This document shows positions 23,636 to 33,936 of a DNA stretch of 64,000 nt, piece by piece; within the stretch, counting starts at the first letter, position 1; each line of letters opens with the position of its first letter. Location: positions 77,436,400 to 77,500,399 of the forward strand of contig CM019064.1 in assembly GCA_009667805.1 (NCBI GenBank), given 5' to 3'. The stretch comes from Leptobrachium leishanense. Its lineage: Eukaryota; Chordata; Amphibia; Anura; Megophryidae. Under the pieces are notes generated by a model. It was not told the DNA's origin and ran no database searches. It saw nothing but the letters and a program-made list of their open reading frames with translations. The position numbers and the translations under genes were made by a program.

Positions 23636-24040
23636 CAAAGAGATCAGAATTGTGGCCGAAAGGTAACCGAACAGTGAAATTCAGCATACGGATATCTTTC
23701 CCGGCCATTTGGCTATTCAGAGAGCAGGCAGTTTGCCAAATGTTGCCGAATTGCCTGCACATATGGTGCCTGTTCGTTGCCTGTTTGAGGGCAGTGAAAT
23801 CCCCATAGAGAAGCAATGCTTCGTCTATTCAGAGAACACAAAACAGCAGGGAAAAGTTGCCGAATTGCCCTGCCGTTCGGTGGTTTCATTCGACAGGTTT
23901 ATTCAGGTTATTCCTAAAGGCTTCAATGTTAAAAATATTCCCGTTTTAATGCAATATCTAATAAATTGTTGATTATAATATTCTGCAGTAAAAAGTCCCT
24001 TTATGTATAGATTTGTTAGGATCTTTTAGGCATTATTCGG
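23636..24040 (+). mobile_element. Family A MITE, left half only
   Basis: CAGGGTTATTCAAAGAGATC starts a copy of the family A left half (GAGAGCAGGCAGTTTGCCAA; CATAGAGAAGCAATGCTTCG), ending near 24040 in the T-rich centre. The GC-rich half and right end are absent. Confidence 0.8.
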
Positions 24041-24411
24041 ACAGCTGTGTATTAGTGTGTACCAACCTAGGTGCATATTTCCCAAATGTCCTTGTTTTTA
24101 AGGGACAGTAACTATTTTGGACACAAATCCCCCTTTTCCTCTTTTCTTCTAATGTTCCTCCTTTTAGGAACTCTCCAATATATTCAGAGAGTGCAGTTGT
24201 ATAACAGAGCTGCACAGCAATAAATCTCCCAGCAATGAGTCTGTAACCTATAATAAATGTAAATAAGTTACTTTGCTTTGATTTTAGTTAACATTTTTAT
24301 TAGCATAAATGGCTCAATAGTTTGTGATGCTGCCTATAAAGTTTACGAATAGCCAAGTTTCTGACCCTGTCTTTAGCGGCTTCCGTAAATGGTAACTGTG
24401 TATGTGTGACT
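24041..24411. other. No gene seen
   Basis: Unassigned sequence between the truncated family A copy and the hAT-like left end at 24412. Confidence 0.4.
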
Positions 24412-24715
24412 CAGTGACATGCGGTGAGGTCAGTGGCTGGTGAGGCACTGGTTAGTATCAGAGCCAGATATACAAATGCAAAACAGCCAGAAAACCTTCT
24501 AGCTCCCAAAGAGGAGGCTTCAGGCATTTAGTACATCAGAAGGACAGGCACTGCGAGTAAGGACTGACTGGAAGCCGATTCTGTTCCCACAGACCTCTCG
24601 CTCCTTTATACAGAACAATTAACCACAATTAATATGCCTTCTAAATTGCATTGGCAAGACTTCTTAAATGAAGAATCTACAGTCCTGGGTCCATGTACCT
24701 ATACTTGTTTTCATA

Positions 24716-24899
24716 CAGGGTTATTAATTCAGAGAGGTGAAAAGCAGGAGAATGACTGGAGAATGGAAAATTCTAGGTCAAAATAGCCAAACCAAAAAAA
24801 TTCTCCCATTCATCTCCCTTTCCAAATCTGCTATTTTGACCTAGAATTTTCCATTCTCCAGTCATTCTCCTGCTTTTTACCGCTCTCTGAATAACCCTG
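24716..24899. mobile_element. Short family A MITE, array member 1
   Basis: 184 bp, nearly one palindrome, with ends CAGGGTTATT and AATAACCCTG. The direct triplet ATA lies at 24713-24715 and 24900-24902. The core TTCTAGGTCAAAATAG appears once in each orientation. Confidence 0.9.
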
Positions 24900-24902
24900 A
24901 TA

Positions 24903-25071
24903 GAGGGCTATTCAGAAAGAGGTGAAAACCTTGAGAATGAGTGGAGAATTGAATTCTAGGTCAAAATAGTCAAACCAGAAATATTCTCCCATTTATCTCA
25001 CTTTCCAAATTGGCTATTTGTTCATTCTCCTGCCAATTCTCAAGGTTTTCACCTCTCTCTGAATATCCCTG
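24903..25071. mobile_element. Short family A MITE, array member 2
   Basis: It begins immediately after the ATA that also closes member 1, and ends at 25071 before another ATA (25072-25074). The left end is decayed (GAGGGCTATTC). Sharing the ATA suggests that one element inserted at the target duplication of the other. Confidence 0.8.
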
Positions 25072-25184
25072 ATAGTATTATTGACTCATTGTGCTGGCTC
25101 ACTATAGCTTAACCTTTTATGAACCTGAAATACTGAAGAGAGTGTAAGCTATAGTGAGCCAGCACAATGATTCAATAATACTAT
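25072..25184. repeat. Palindromic spacer with 33-bp loop
   Basis: The arms (GTGCTGGCTCACTATAGCTT and its complement, with TAGTATTATTGA outside) surround a loop of about 33 bp containing GAACCTGAAATACTGAAG. The second copy is at 25755-25867. A third, at 26437-26513, has the left arm followed by the same loop in reverse orientation and no right arm. Confidence 0.85.
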
Positions 25185-25584
25185 CAGGGTTATTCAGAGA
25201 GAGGTGAAAACCTTGAGAATTGGCAGGAGAATGAACAATCTAGACCAGAGTTTCTCAACTCCAGTCCTCAGGACCCACTACAGGCCAGATTTTATGGATC
25301 ACCTTGGGGAAATGCAGACTGAATACTGCAATCACTGAGCAGCAAATCATATCACCTGTGCTGTGCTTCAGATATCCTGCAAACCAGGCCCGTTAGTGGC
25401 TCCTGAGGATACGAGTTGAGAAACACTGATTCTAGACCAAATAGCCAATTGAACAATCTAGACCAAATAGCCAATTTGGAAAGTGAGATAAATGGGCGAA
25501 TTTTTCTGGTTTGACTATTTTGACCTAGAATTTTCACTTCTCCAGTCATTCTCAAGGTTTTCACCTCTTTTCGGAATAGCCCTG
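25185..25584. mobile_element. Short family A MITE, member 3, with nested hAT
   Basis: Ends CAGGGTTATTCAGAGAGAGG and AATAGCCCTG, flanked by TAT at 25182-25184 and 25585-25587. It is interrupted by the hAT MITE at 25245-25428. Its duplicate is at 25868-26266. Confidence 0.85.
25245..25428. mobile_element. hAT MITE (184 bp), nested
   Basis: Inverted ends CCAGAGTTTCTCAACTCCAG and the complement of CAGTGTTTCTCAACTCG. Flanking octamers AATCTAGA (25237-25244) and ATTCTAGA (25429-25436) differ at one base, giving a hAT-length duplication. A related end family (AGTTTCTCAAC with ACCCACTA) is common in vertebrate genomes. The tandem duplicate is at 25928-26110. Confidence 0.85.
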
Positions 25585-25587
25585 TAT

Positions 25588-25754
25588 CAGGGTTATTCAG
25601 AGAGCATTGAAAAGCAGAAGAATGACTGGAGAATGGAAAATTCTAGGTCAAAATAGTCAAACCAGAAAAATTCTCCCATTTATCTCACTTTCCAAATTGG
25701 CTGTTCATTCTCCTGCCAATTCTCAAGGTTTTCACCTCTCTCTGAATAACCCTG
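25588..25754. mobile_element. Short family A MITE, member 4
   Basis: Ends CAGGGTTATTCAGAGAGC and GAATAACCCTG, with the palindromic core TTCTAGGTCAAAATAG. It directly abuts member 3 across a TAT triplet. Its duplicate is at 26270-26436. Confidence 0.85.
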
Positions 25755-25927
25755 ATAGTATTATTGAATCAATGTGCTGGCTCACTATAGCTTAACCTTT
25801 TATGAACCTGAAATACTGAAGAGAGTGTAAGCTATAGTGAGCCAGCACAATGATTCAATAATACTATCAGGGTTATTCAGAGAGAGGTGAAAACCTTGAG
25901 AATTGGCAGGAGAATGAACAATCTAGA

Positions 25928-26110
25928 CCAGAGTTTCTCAACTCCAGTCCTCAGGACCCACTACAGGCCAGATTTTATGGATCACCTGGGGAAATGCAGA
26001 CTGAATACTGCAATCACTGAGCAGCAAATCATATCACCTGTGCTGTGCTTCAGATATCCTGCAAACCAGGCCCGTTAGTGGCTCCTGAGGATACGAGTTG
26101 AGAAACACTG
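25928..26110. mobile_element. hAT MITE, second copy by tandem duplication
   Basis: A duplicate of 25245-25428, with the same nearly matching octamers at its sides. It was carried along by the 683-bp duplication rather than inserted separately. Confidence 0.85.
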
Positions 26111-26519
26111 ATTCTAGACCAAATAGCCAATTGAACAATCTAGACCAAATAGCCAATTTGGAAAGTGAGATAAATGGGCGAATTTTTCTGGTTTGACTAT
26201 TTTGACCTAGAATTTTCACTTCTCCAGTCATTCTCAAGGTTTTCACCTCTTTTCGGAATAGCCCTGTATCAGGGTTATTCAGAGAGCATTGAAAAGCAGA
26301 AGAATGACTGGAGAATGGAAAATTCTAGGTCAAAATAGTCAAACCAGAAAAATTCTCCCATTTATCTCACTTTCCAAATTGGCTGTTCATTCTCCTGCCA
26401 ATTCTCAAGGTTTTCACCTCTCTCTGAATAACCCTGATAGTATTATTGAATCAATGTGCTGGCTCACTATAGCTTACACTCTCTTCAGTATTTCAGGCTC
26501 ATAAAAGGTTAACCCAATG

Positions 26520-27130
26520 CTTGCCCCTGGCAAAACACACACACACACATATTAGAGATATAAATATACATAAACACAGCATGTGAAAGAAAGGGTGTGT
26601 GTAAAGAGACTGGCACTGTAAGAACACACACACACCTCTCTATATGCTGCCCCTATTACAAAGTATTATTAAGAGGAGTCTGGCCACATCCATTAGGTTT
26701 CCTTAAAGCACATATACATTTTGCGTCATTTATATTATACTGAAGGGAAAGCAAGCCACTGACTGACAGCAACTGGAAAACTGACCCAACCTGACTTCTG
26801 CACACTGCAGGGCAGCACTTTCAGGCACTGACCAGGGAGCAAAATGGAGATCTGACACCCCAGCCCAAACCCAGTGACCCATGAAGCACACGCTGAGATC
26901 TGACAGCCCTGGTAGAAGATGAGTTGTGAGAGTCTTGCTGGCAACTTTGCATCTGCTGAGTCCTCCGCCTGTCCTGTCCTGTCCCGTCCCTCCCCAGGCA
27001 GCCTGGCTAGAGGTACAATACATCATACAGATTGGCAGCTAAGCACTATCTGAACATCAGGAAATCATCACAGAGGAAAGCCATGGCCTCTCCCTCCCCA
27101 TCATTAACCCTCTCTACCCTGTGAGGTCAC
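26520..27130. other. Downstream of the GOLIM4-like exon: no further exon seen
   Basis: A short CA repeat lies near 26534-26550. The rest is downstream, in minus orientation, of the splice donor at 27134. I see no acceptor followed by a GOLIM4-like second exon here or further left in the window. Confidence 0.4.
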
Positions 27131-27134
27131 TTAC

Positions 27135-27322
27135 CTTGCAGCTGGGCAAAGAGGGCTTCCTGCTGCTGCTTGAATTTCAAAGTTTGCACCTCTGACTCCT
27201 TGGCTTTCTGGACCATGTAAGAGGAAAGCTCCACTTGCCAGCACCATCATTGTTATGAGACAGGAGATAGTCTGGAGCAGACCCTTCTGCCTCCGGCTGC
27301 AGATGCAGAACCCTGTGCCCAT
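27135..27322 (-). pseudogene. GOLIM4-like first coding exon, frameshifted
   Basis: On the minus strand a start codon in good context (ATCATGG) opens MGTGFCICSRRQKGLLQT and then a hydrophobic segment (residues about 18-35). This closely resembles the short cytoplasmic tail (MGxGxCSRxQK...QT) and membrane anchor of GOLIM4/GPP130, a Golgi type II membrane protein. The start of its coiled coil continues in another frame (KFKQQQEALFAQLQ), so the exon carries a frameshift just after the anchor, near 27215-27240. It ends CAAG|GTAAGT, a consensus splice donor with the intron starting at 27134. No second exon is visible. The family match is from memory. It could instead be the true first exon of a gene running out of the window, if the frameshift is misread. 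Confidence 0.6.
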
Positions 27323-27706
27323 GATCCCTGCAAAGTCAAACCTATGCCCTCCTTCTCAGTGTCAGCTCTTATTCCAGCATGGGCACCTGGCAGAGGGGGA
27401 GGCTGCTGCACCCCCTCAGATCCCTCCTGGGGGCAGATGTGTTGTGCATTCTTCAAGCCCCAGTTAGCAGACAATAACCAGCCTGGGGTATAAATGGGCA
27501 TCCCCAGCTGATGTAGATCTGAGTGGCAGAGCAGGGCACCCCTATGCCAGGTTCCTGGACTGCAGCTCCCCATGCAGCCAGTCAGGGGGTGTCCATCATG
27601 CAATCTTTTCACAGCCTGCATTGGAGGGCTGCCTGGCCTAACTGCTAGATGTGCCCCTTCCTGTCAATCAGAGGCAGTCCTCTAATGCAGGCATTTTTTG
27701 GGAATG

Positions 27707-27741
27707 GCTTGGACCAATGATGCTTTCCCATTGGTCCAAGC
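27707..27741. promoter_or_regulatory. Perfect 13-bp inverted pair of CCAAT motifs
   Basis: GCTTGGACCAATG at 27707-27719 and its exact reverse complement at 27729-27741 place a CCAAT box on each strand, 9 bp apart. The pair lies about 390 bp upstream of the GOLIM4-like start codon. An octamer-like ATGCAAAT lies near 27882. A captured promoter is possible, but this rests on motifs alone. Confidence 0.4.
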
Positions 27742-28039
27742 TTTTCCATTGCCCTATCAGTGCCTGTCAGTCTCTGCGGCAGTAATGAGCAGTGACCAGG
27801 AAATAGGCAGCACTTGTCTCTGACGTGTGCTGCACACATCTTGAGCAGTTTATGCAATTAGTGCAGCGGGGAAACGTCCTGCTATGCAAATTGCGTAGGC
27901 TGGGAAAACTAATGCCTGCAGAGGCAGAGGATGGAGCTGACAGCGGGGGAGCAGGTGAGTTTGTTTTTAGTTTGGTAACTTATCACTTAATGGCAGGTGC
28001 GGCTCTGCTTCCCCTGCCTCCACTGACTGCACGTCCCTG

Positions 28040-28990
28040 ATGTGTGTATAGCTATGTATGTATCTCTGAGTTATATGGCTATGAAGGGGTATCCATGTGT
28101 GTATGGACCTGTGATGTGTTATTGCTGGTGGTGCTTGATTCTCCGTGACAGAGCATGTGCCAGAGTGCAGAGCATTGCTGTGTGGTGTCAGTCAAGTGTC
28201 ATCTGAGCCACATGAGGAAAGACCTTGTGCTGCAATGTTCTGGCGAGAGTGAATGTGATGAGCACAGCCTGCAATTAGGCTTGACTTTGTCACTGCGAAA
28301 CCAACACCAGCTCTTAGTCAAAACTGGTAGAGTGCCCCCCTGAAACCTGTGTCTGGATCCACCCCTGTATCATCTAGTGCCTAGAACCTTTCATACCAAC
28401 AATACTATACTACACTAACATCTCCAACATTTGACCATCTCAGAGATCAATCTTTATGCAAAATTGTTTTTTTAATCCTTTGCTAAATGTTAACGATGCA
28501 TCCTAAGCTTCAGATAAATGTTATGCTACCATTCTTTTTTTAAGAACACATGCTTGGTAATAACTGTAGCTGGTAACATTTATATTAATGGACCGCAATG
28601 ATTCCATGCCTGAGCCTAAGGATAAATATTAGTTTGCAATATGTTGCATTCCTAAGAATAAACCATCACTGCACATTGTTATTATAATTATACAGAGCAG
28701 CACTTTTTAATAAAGTTAATGTAAATGTAGTGACTGCATAAAAGATTGTTATGGCCATCTGTGTATTCCAGCATAGGCCATGTAGGCCTCTGCATAGGGC
28801 AGACAATTGGTGAGTGAAAGAGCTGTTTCTTACTCAGTGTCATGTATCGCCTATATATGTCTAATCCTTGTACGCAGACAATATATCCTACAGTACACTG
28901 CCAGTCCTTTAAGTGGCCATATTTCTAAAGCTATGTTGAAGATACAGACAGACAGTACCAGATGTCAATGCCAAATCGAAATACAAACCA
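28040..28990. other. No gene seen
   Basis: Unassigned. TGGATCCACCCCTG near 28352 resembles a hAT right end, without a partner. Confidence 0.35.
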
Positions 28991-28997
28991 AAAATAC

Positions 28998-29265
28998 CAG
29001 GGGTTAATACCAGGATGGCTTGTAGCCAGGTAGCAGGGGTTAATACCAGGATGGTTTGAAGCCAGGTACCAGGGGTTTATACCAGGATGGCTCTTAAGCC
29101 AGATACTAGGGGTTAAAATCAGAATGGCTCATAAGCCAGATACCAGGGGTCTGATGCCAAGTCGAATCGTTAGCCAAGTGCCAGGGGTCGGATGCCAGGT
29201 TGGGTCATCAGCCAAGTGCCAGGAGTCGTATACCAGGTCGGGTCATCAGCCAAATGTGAAAGGGT
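28998..29265. repeat. 42-bp minisatellite, about 6 diverged copies
   Basis: Units built from ACCAGGGGTTAATACCAGG followed by ATGGCT..AAGCCAG recur every 41-42 bp, drifting progressively to the right (GTCGGATGCCAGG; GGTCATCAGCCAA). Confidence 0.8.
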
Positions 29266-29279
29266 TAACAGCCAGAGGA

Positions 29280-29550
29280 ATAATCAGACAAGCCAAGATC
29301 ATACATGCCTGAGCAAAAGGTATAAATCACAAAGAACACACTGAGAGGAGTGGAAACCACATCGGGGCAAGGAACCAGTGTACAGGCGTCTGTTTTTTAA
29401 CTCGGCTTGCGCCACATCATCACACCGTGTCCTGTCCGCATCAGCAACCCGCAGCTGCATTTGGTAGCTACTTCAATCGGCAGCCGGCCAGCGAGCAGCA
29501 AGGATGGGGCTGCCGGCCGTCGTGGTACAGGACCAGGAGCGCAGTACGTG
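29280..29550 (-). mobile_element. Possible LTR fragment
   Basis: The stretch CGTCTGTTTTTTAACTCGGC with GCCACATCATCAC resembles the region at 62325-62400 (CGTCTGTATATTTTAAACCC, then GTCATCATGCCACG). Minus-strand reading of the second copy gives a TTTAAAATATACAG promoter-like run. Both loci lie beside minisatellites. I suspect related LTR pieces, without proof. Confidence 0.3.
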
Positions 29551-29559
29551 ACACTCACT

Positions 29560-30765
29560 TTTCAGGATAATATGGGTCTGGGTGGAGGTCTTTATAGAAC
29601 AGTAGTGGAGATGGTGTACTCCTTTTTTTATACTACACTTGATAATTACTTCATCATCATCATTTATTATGATGAAGGTGACTTCTAATGTTATTCTCCA
29701 CTTGCTCATATTAACACTTGATGGAGACTTTTAGCATCGTGTTGACCTTGTACAGAGCCAAGCATTCCAGTGTCTGTGTGTGCTACATCGAGTTGCATGC
29801 TTTCTTGCATTCCTTTTACTTATTGTTTGCATCATCACGTGTTTGTATGAAAAACGACTTTTCTGCCTTTTGCCTCTACAATAATTCTTCAGTCCTGCTT
29901 TGAAACCATGCATGCCTGTTAATGAGCATATCAAGTGTTATTTAGTTTACGACACAGTGTTATTCATTTTACAGACTACATAGCCGGTTCTGTTCTACAG
30001 AAACAACATCCAATTTTCTATATTTAAATTATTAGTATATTACATTAGTAGACATGGAAAAAATCTATTTCTCCTTGATTTTTAGTTTTGCTATTTGAGT
30101 GTAAATGTCCAAGTCGCCACAAAGCTCTCTTTATTGAATTACTTCATTTTTTGGAACCTTTTTAAAAATTTGAACTTGTAGATGCAAGAGGTTAATTTAA
30201 GTCATATATTACATACTTGGTTTTTTTTCTTCCTTTTTCTTCATTTATAGGGTTGCTAGACTAACATGTGTTTTAAGAAAACGAACCCTTGCTTTTAGCA
30301 GACTTTCAGTTTTGCCATAACACATGGTCTAATTTTCTAGATGGAGATTAAACCCAAATCTCCTGCAGCTCAGCTTGGAATGCAATGGATAATGGTTTCG
30401 CGCAGCGCACTGTCCAATAATGTAACACTCTGAAATTTGTTGCAACATTGAAATAACTGTTACTTTCCTAAAATCTTCCTTTTATCTACACGATGTTATC
30501 AATTCTAATTTATGGATTGTACTGTAGCTGCACCAGACTAAGAGCAGTATGCGAATCCATAACATTCTCCACATTACAGTAACTTAGGTCAAACCAGTTG
30601 GCTTGATTGTCCTTCTAATTGCAATCAAACTTTTAGAACTAGTATTATTAAGGGATATCACTAGAAGAGAGACCCATTTTATTCCAACTTAAATAAATGC
30701 TCACCAACAGGTACATCCGTCTAATAGAATGAATGAATACTCCACGATTTCAAAAGCTCACATCT
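29560..30765. other. No gene seen (1.2 kb)
   Basis: AT-rich unassigned sequence; short open frames near 29718-29934 show no recognisable domain. Confidence 0.4.
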
Positions 30766-30769
30766 GTCG

Positions 30770-31207
30770 TACATGCATCTGTACTGGCATCTCCCCTGCT
30801 ATTAATAGCTCCAGTCTCAAGTTTGAGACTGGAACTGTGTAGAGGGGTTGTCCCAGCATAGCCAGTTCATGGCAATTCCCCCACAACATCAGACTCTCCC
30901 CGTCTCTCCAGTCCTTCAAGAAGTCTCTGAAAACTCATTACTTTAGAGAAGCCTGTCGTGTCACTCTCTCATCCCCATTGTTAATTTCTTGCTCCTTCTT
31001 CCCACATGCGCCCCATTACTTCTTGTACTCTATTCACCCACACCTAGCGTGTCACCCATCTCCTCTTAGATCGTAAGCTCTCGAGTAGGGTCTTCTCTCC
31101 TACTGTTCTGTGTCTGTGTAATGTGTATGTATATTTGCTGTTCTGTCTCTCCCTTTGTACAGCGCTATGGAACTTGTGGACGCTTTATAAATGCCTGTAA
31201 CTGTATG
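30770..31207 (+). mobile_element. L2-type LINE, 3' end
   Basis: The segment encodes the end of a reverse-transcriptase ORF (QSFKKSLKTHYFREAC near 30915). A 3' untranslated region follows with GTACAGCGCTATGGAA and a GACGCTTTATAAATG ending. The same order is seen, better preserved, at 55587-56715. It is 5' truncated and has stops upstream. Confidence 0.8.
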
Positions 31208-31845
31208 CAAAAAGCAGTCAGGAAGAGTTCTGGCACGCTTGGCAAAGTGGAAATGAATAAACTATGCTGACTACTACAGTATAATTATAGTAGTTTTATA
31301 GTGGTAAACTAAAGAATACAACAATGGCCTCCCCTTCCATGATTATAAACAACCACGTCTCGATTAAATTCTACCGGCAATTTAAAAAAATAAATATTGG
31401 TGAATTAATTTTTTTTTTAAATATTGGGGGTTTCAATTAAATGGTTTTGGCACCAAAGAAATTCTGATAAACAACCCCTTATTGATAAAATCCAAGCCAG
31501 TAATAAGCATTAAAAAGGATAGTTTCTTTCAGATTAAACCAATTAGTAACCCTAGCCCTAAAAATATTTATAATCCTAAAGGTAACCATTAGTGCCAAAG
31601 ACTTTTAGGATTCGCTTTATCGTTAGAGTTAGGTTTTTAGTGGTAAATCAACACTAATATTAAAATCGAGGGTTTTAACTTTGATTTCAGAATGATTTTT
31701 CCTTGTGTCCAAAGAGCCAATTATTAACACCTTTGAGAACTTAATATTTTTTCAAAAATCAACTTACAAATAAATTTCAAATTTGATTTACTGAAGTCAA
31801 AATTTCTATTAGCAAGTATAGGCGCGAATGCCACTAATTGAGACA

Positions 31846-33070
31846 AATTCTTCTCTTTTTATTGTAATAAGTTTTATTGAAAGTTTCACAAAAAGTTACA
31901 TCATAATAGAAGAAATATTGCAAAAAATCATGCAATCGTGTGTCAAAGGCAATTTGTGTGTACCAGACAATGTCAGAGAAAGCAATACAATACAATTGTG
32001 TCACATAGAATCCTCAGTAATCAAAGAATTCTTTCAAAACTTTTGTAGAATAAACTTTGAAGTAGCGATTGTATGGAAATGATTTCGTCAGTAGGTTAAG
32101 TACATACAGAAGTACAGGCAATGTGGAGTCACAGAGTGGACTGCTCGACACACAAGCAGCACTGGTGGGACAGGTCTAAGATATAAGAGACATAACTGAA
32201 CAAAGTTAAAATGAATGAAAGAAAGCTAAACGAGACAAAGGCAGCTGTGCAACGGGCGAAGAGATGAGCAACGGTGGCCAATAGTACCATTGGTGAACCT
32301 GTTGCTCAATCGTGCCCTTAGACCTATGTATTACCGGATGGGTGGAGTAGAGGTACCATCACTGCTCTATAACCGTGGAGACACAGGTTCAAATCCCGAC
32401 ACCTCTCCAGTAAGTGTCCTTGGGCAAGACACCTAACGGTACATACTTGAAAACAAGAGAAATCTCAATGTATCCTTCCTGGTAAAATACTTCATCAAAA
32501 AGAATAAGATCCTCAATATCCTGGGTAAGCTGCACTTCCGCCAGCCATTCAAGGAGCGATGGGCATTAGGGGATTTCCATTGTGTGTGGATAACCATCTT
32601 TGCCGCAGTCATAAGGTAAATGTCAAGGGAACATTGACGCTTCAGTGAAAATCAGGAGTAGCTACAGAAACCTTACCCAGGGCCGTATGCATCAAAAAGG
32701 TTGAACCATGGGGGCACGACCACTACATGTGTAAGAAGTCCGCCTTCGGTGAATTACATTTCCAACATTGATCATCCATGTCAGCAGAGTAGCGTTGGGC
32801 GTTACCAACAAGCAAAAAGGTCAGGCGTTACCAACGAGTTATCACCTTGATTGCCGTCTCCTGGGTCTTAGACGCAACTGAGCAAGACGTCACCAAATCA
32901 AATATTTGACCCCAGTCCCCCAAATTTTTTACAGGAATCAAAATGCCAGGATGCCCTAAATAAAATATCCCTGAATCGGGTTTGAAAATGCAATAAATTT
33001 CGGCGATCAGACTGAATTAAATCAAGCCCCAAGTTCAGATGGAGAGGGATATAGGACGTCTTTGTACCAT
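31846..33070 (-). mobile_element. L1-type LINE 3' end, interrupted by a SINE
   Basis: Read on the minus strand, a decayed ORF2 carboxyl end is visible: a CWKCN motif, then a FLHM*WSCP stretch with one stop, matching the CWRC...FLHxWWxCP signature of vertebrate L1. The 3' region is AT-rich and ends with AATAAAA-type sequence near 31860. The SINE at 32335-32505 lies within it. It is strongly 5' truncated and mutated. Confidence 0.65.
32335..32505 (+). mobile_element. tRNA-derived CORE-SINE
   Basis: It begins GGATGGGTGGAGTAGAGGTA (A-box region), has a B box GGTTCAAATCCC, then the core GTGTCCTTGGGCAAGACACC and the tail word TCCTTCCTGGTAAAATAC. It is the same family as 36996-37205 and lies within an L1 fragment. 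Confidence 0.85.
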
Positions 33071-33930
33071 GTCGTATGCAGAAAACCTATATTGTAATGG
33101 TCCATATAGTATTTCTATAATATTTTATAACTATTTTAATATTAGTATTTTGCTTTTTTTTAAATTCAAGAAATAAGGTCACTCAATCCCAAATTCAACC
33201 CTACCATCTATGCAGAGGAAACCTTTCATCATTTGGCTACACAGAACTCTGTTTTGGTTTCCATCTTGCTCCCCCGGGTTCTACTTGGGAGAGAGTTTAA
33301 CATGTGAAATTTCAGCTGCTGGCTAAGGTTTATCTTTTGGTTGCCAATAAAGGAACATCAAGAAAGAAAATGTCCATTTCGCCATGAATAATAAAATTAA
33401 CTGCTCGGAATCAGGCAGATGTAATTTTTATTTAAGGGGTAGGACACTCATGGAGTCTCAGGGGGATGTCTGGGAATGTGCCTTACATTATTTTCAATCT
33501 GTGAAAAAAGGATCATAACTTATTCCAAAGGAAATGTAACCCAATCCGAGACAAGTCTTTGCACTCTGTAACAACAATACCATCCATTATCAGGCTGACT
33601 TTATTGCTAAAAGAGCCCTACTTCATGAACTAAAAAAGCCTCTCACAAATGATATTATTATTATTAATGAAATGACTGTGATCATAATCATCATTATTAT
33701 TGTTGTATTATTGGTGTTTTCATTTTAGATTTTATGACTCCTCTTGTAATGCCATCATGTCACATAAGTACCCAAAATATCATTTGATTAGATTTTCAGC
33801 CCAAGCATTATAAAAGTTTTAAAAGGGTATGCGCGGATCCAATTCCTGGATTTACAAGTCTAAGCAGGGAATGGGTTTTTCAAAAGCTCTGTTCTATTAA
33901 CTGTGGGGTTTGTTTTGCAACTTCGTTTTT
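33071..33930. other. No gene seen
   Basis: AT-rich sequence with a short ATTATT microsatellite near 33655-33710. Nothing recognisable otherwise. Confidence 0.4.
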
Positions 33931-33936
33931 AGTATA

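Larger units (their letters stand above)
25072..26436. repeat. 683-bp tandem duplication of a MITE block
   Basis: Bases 25072-25754 and 25755-26436 are near identical. I see one indel near 25294 (CACCTTGGGG against CACCTGGGG) and two substitutions at the left. Each unit consists of a palindromic spacer, a short family A MITE with a hAT MITE inside it, and a second short family A MITE. A third spacer start follows at 26437-26513. Confidence 0.93.
24412..28039. mobile_element. Block with hAT-like termini holding a MITE array and a GOLIM4-like exon
   Basis: The left end reads CAGTGACATGCGGTGAGG and the right end, reversed, CAGGGACGTGCAGT, followed by related CAGTGG and AGGC words. The pair resembles a common vertebrate hAT terminal repeat. 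Flanking octamers (GTGTGACT and ATGTGTGT) agree at only 5 of 8 positions, so the unit may be old or the two ends may belong to different copies. Inside are the MITE array at 24716-26436, a CA-rich stretch near 26530, the GOLIM4-like exon at 27135-27322 and a CCAAT-containing inverted repeat at 27707-27741. No transposase is seen. Confidence 0.5.

Noticed and set aside
24412..28039. Certain hAT identity for the whole block
   Set aside because: Not accepted as certain: the flanking octamers agree at only 5 of 8, so it is kept at moderate confidence.
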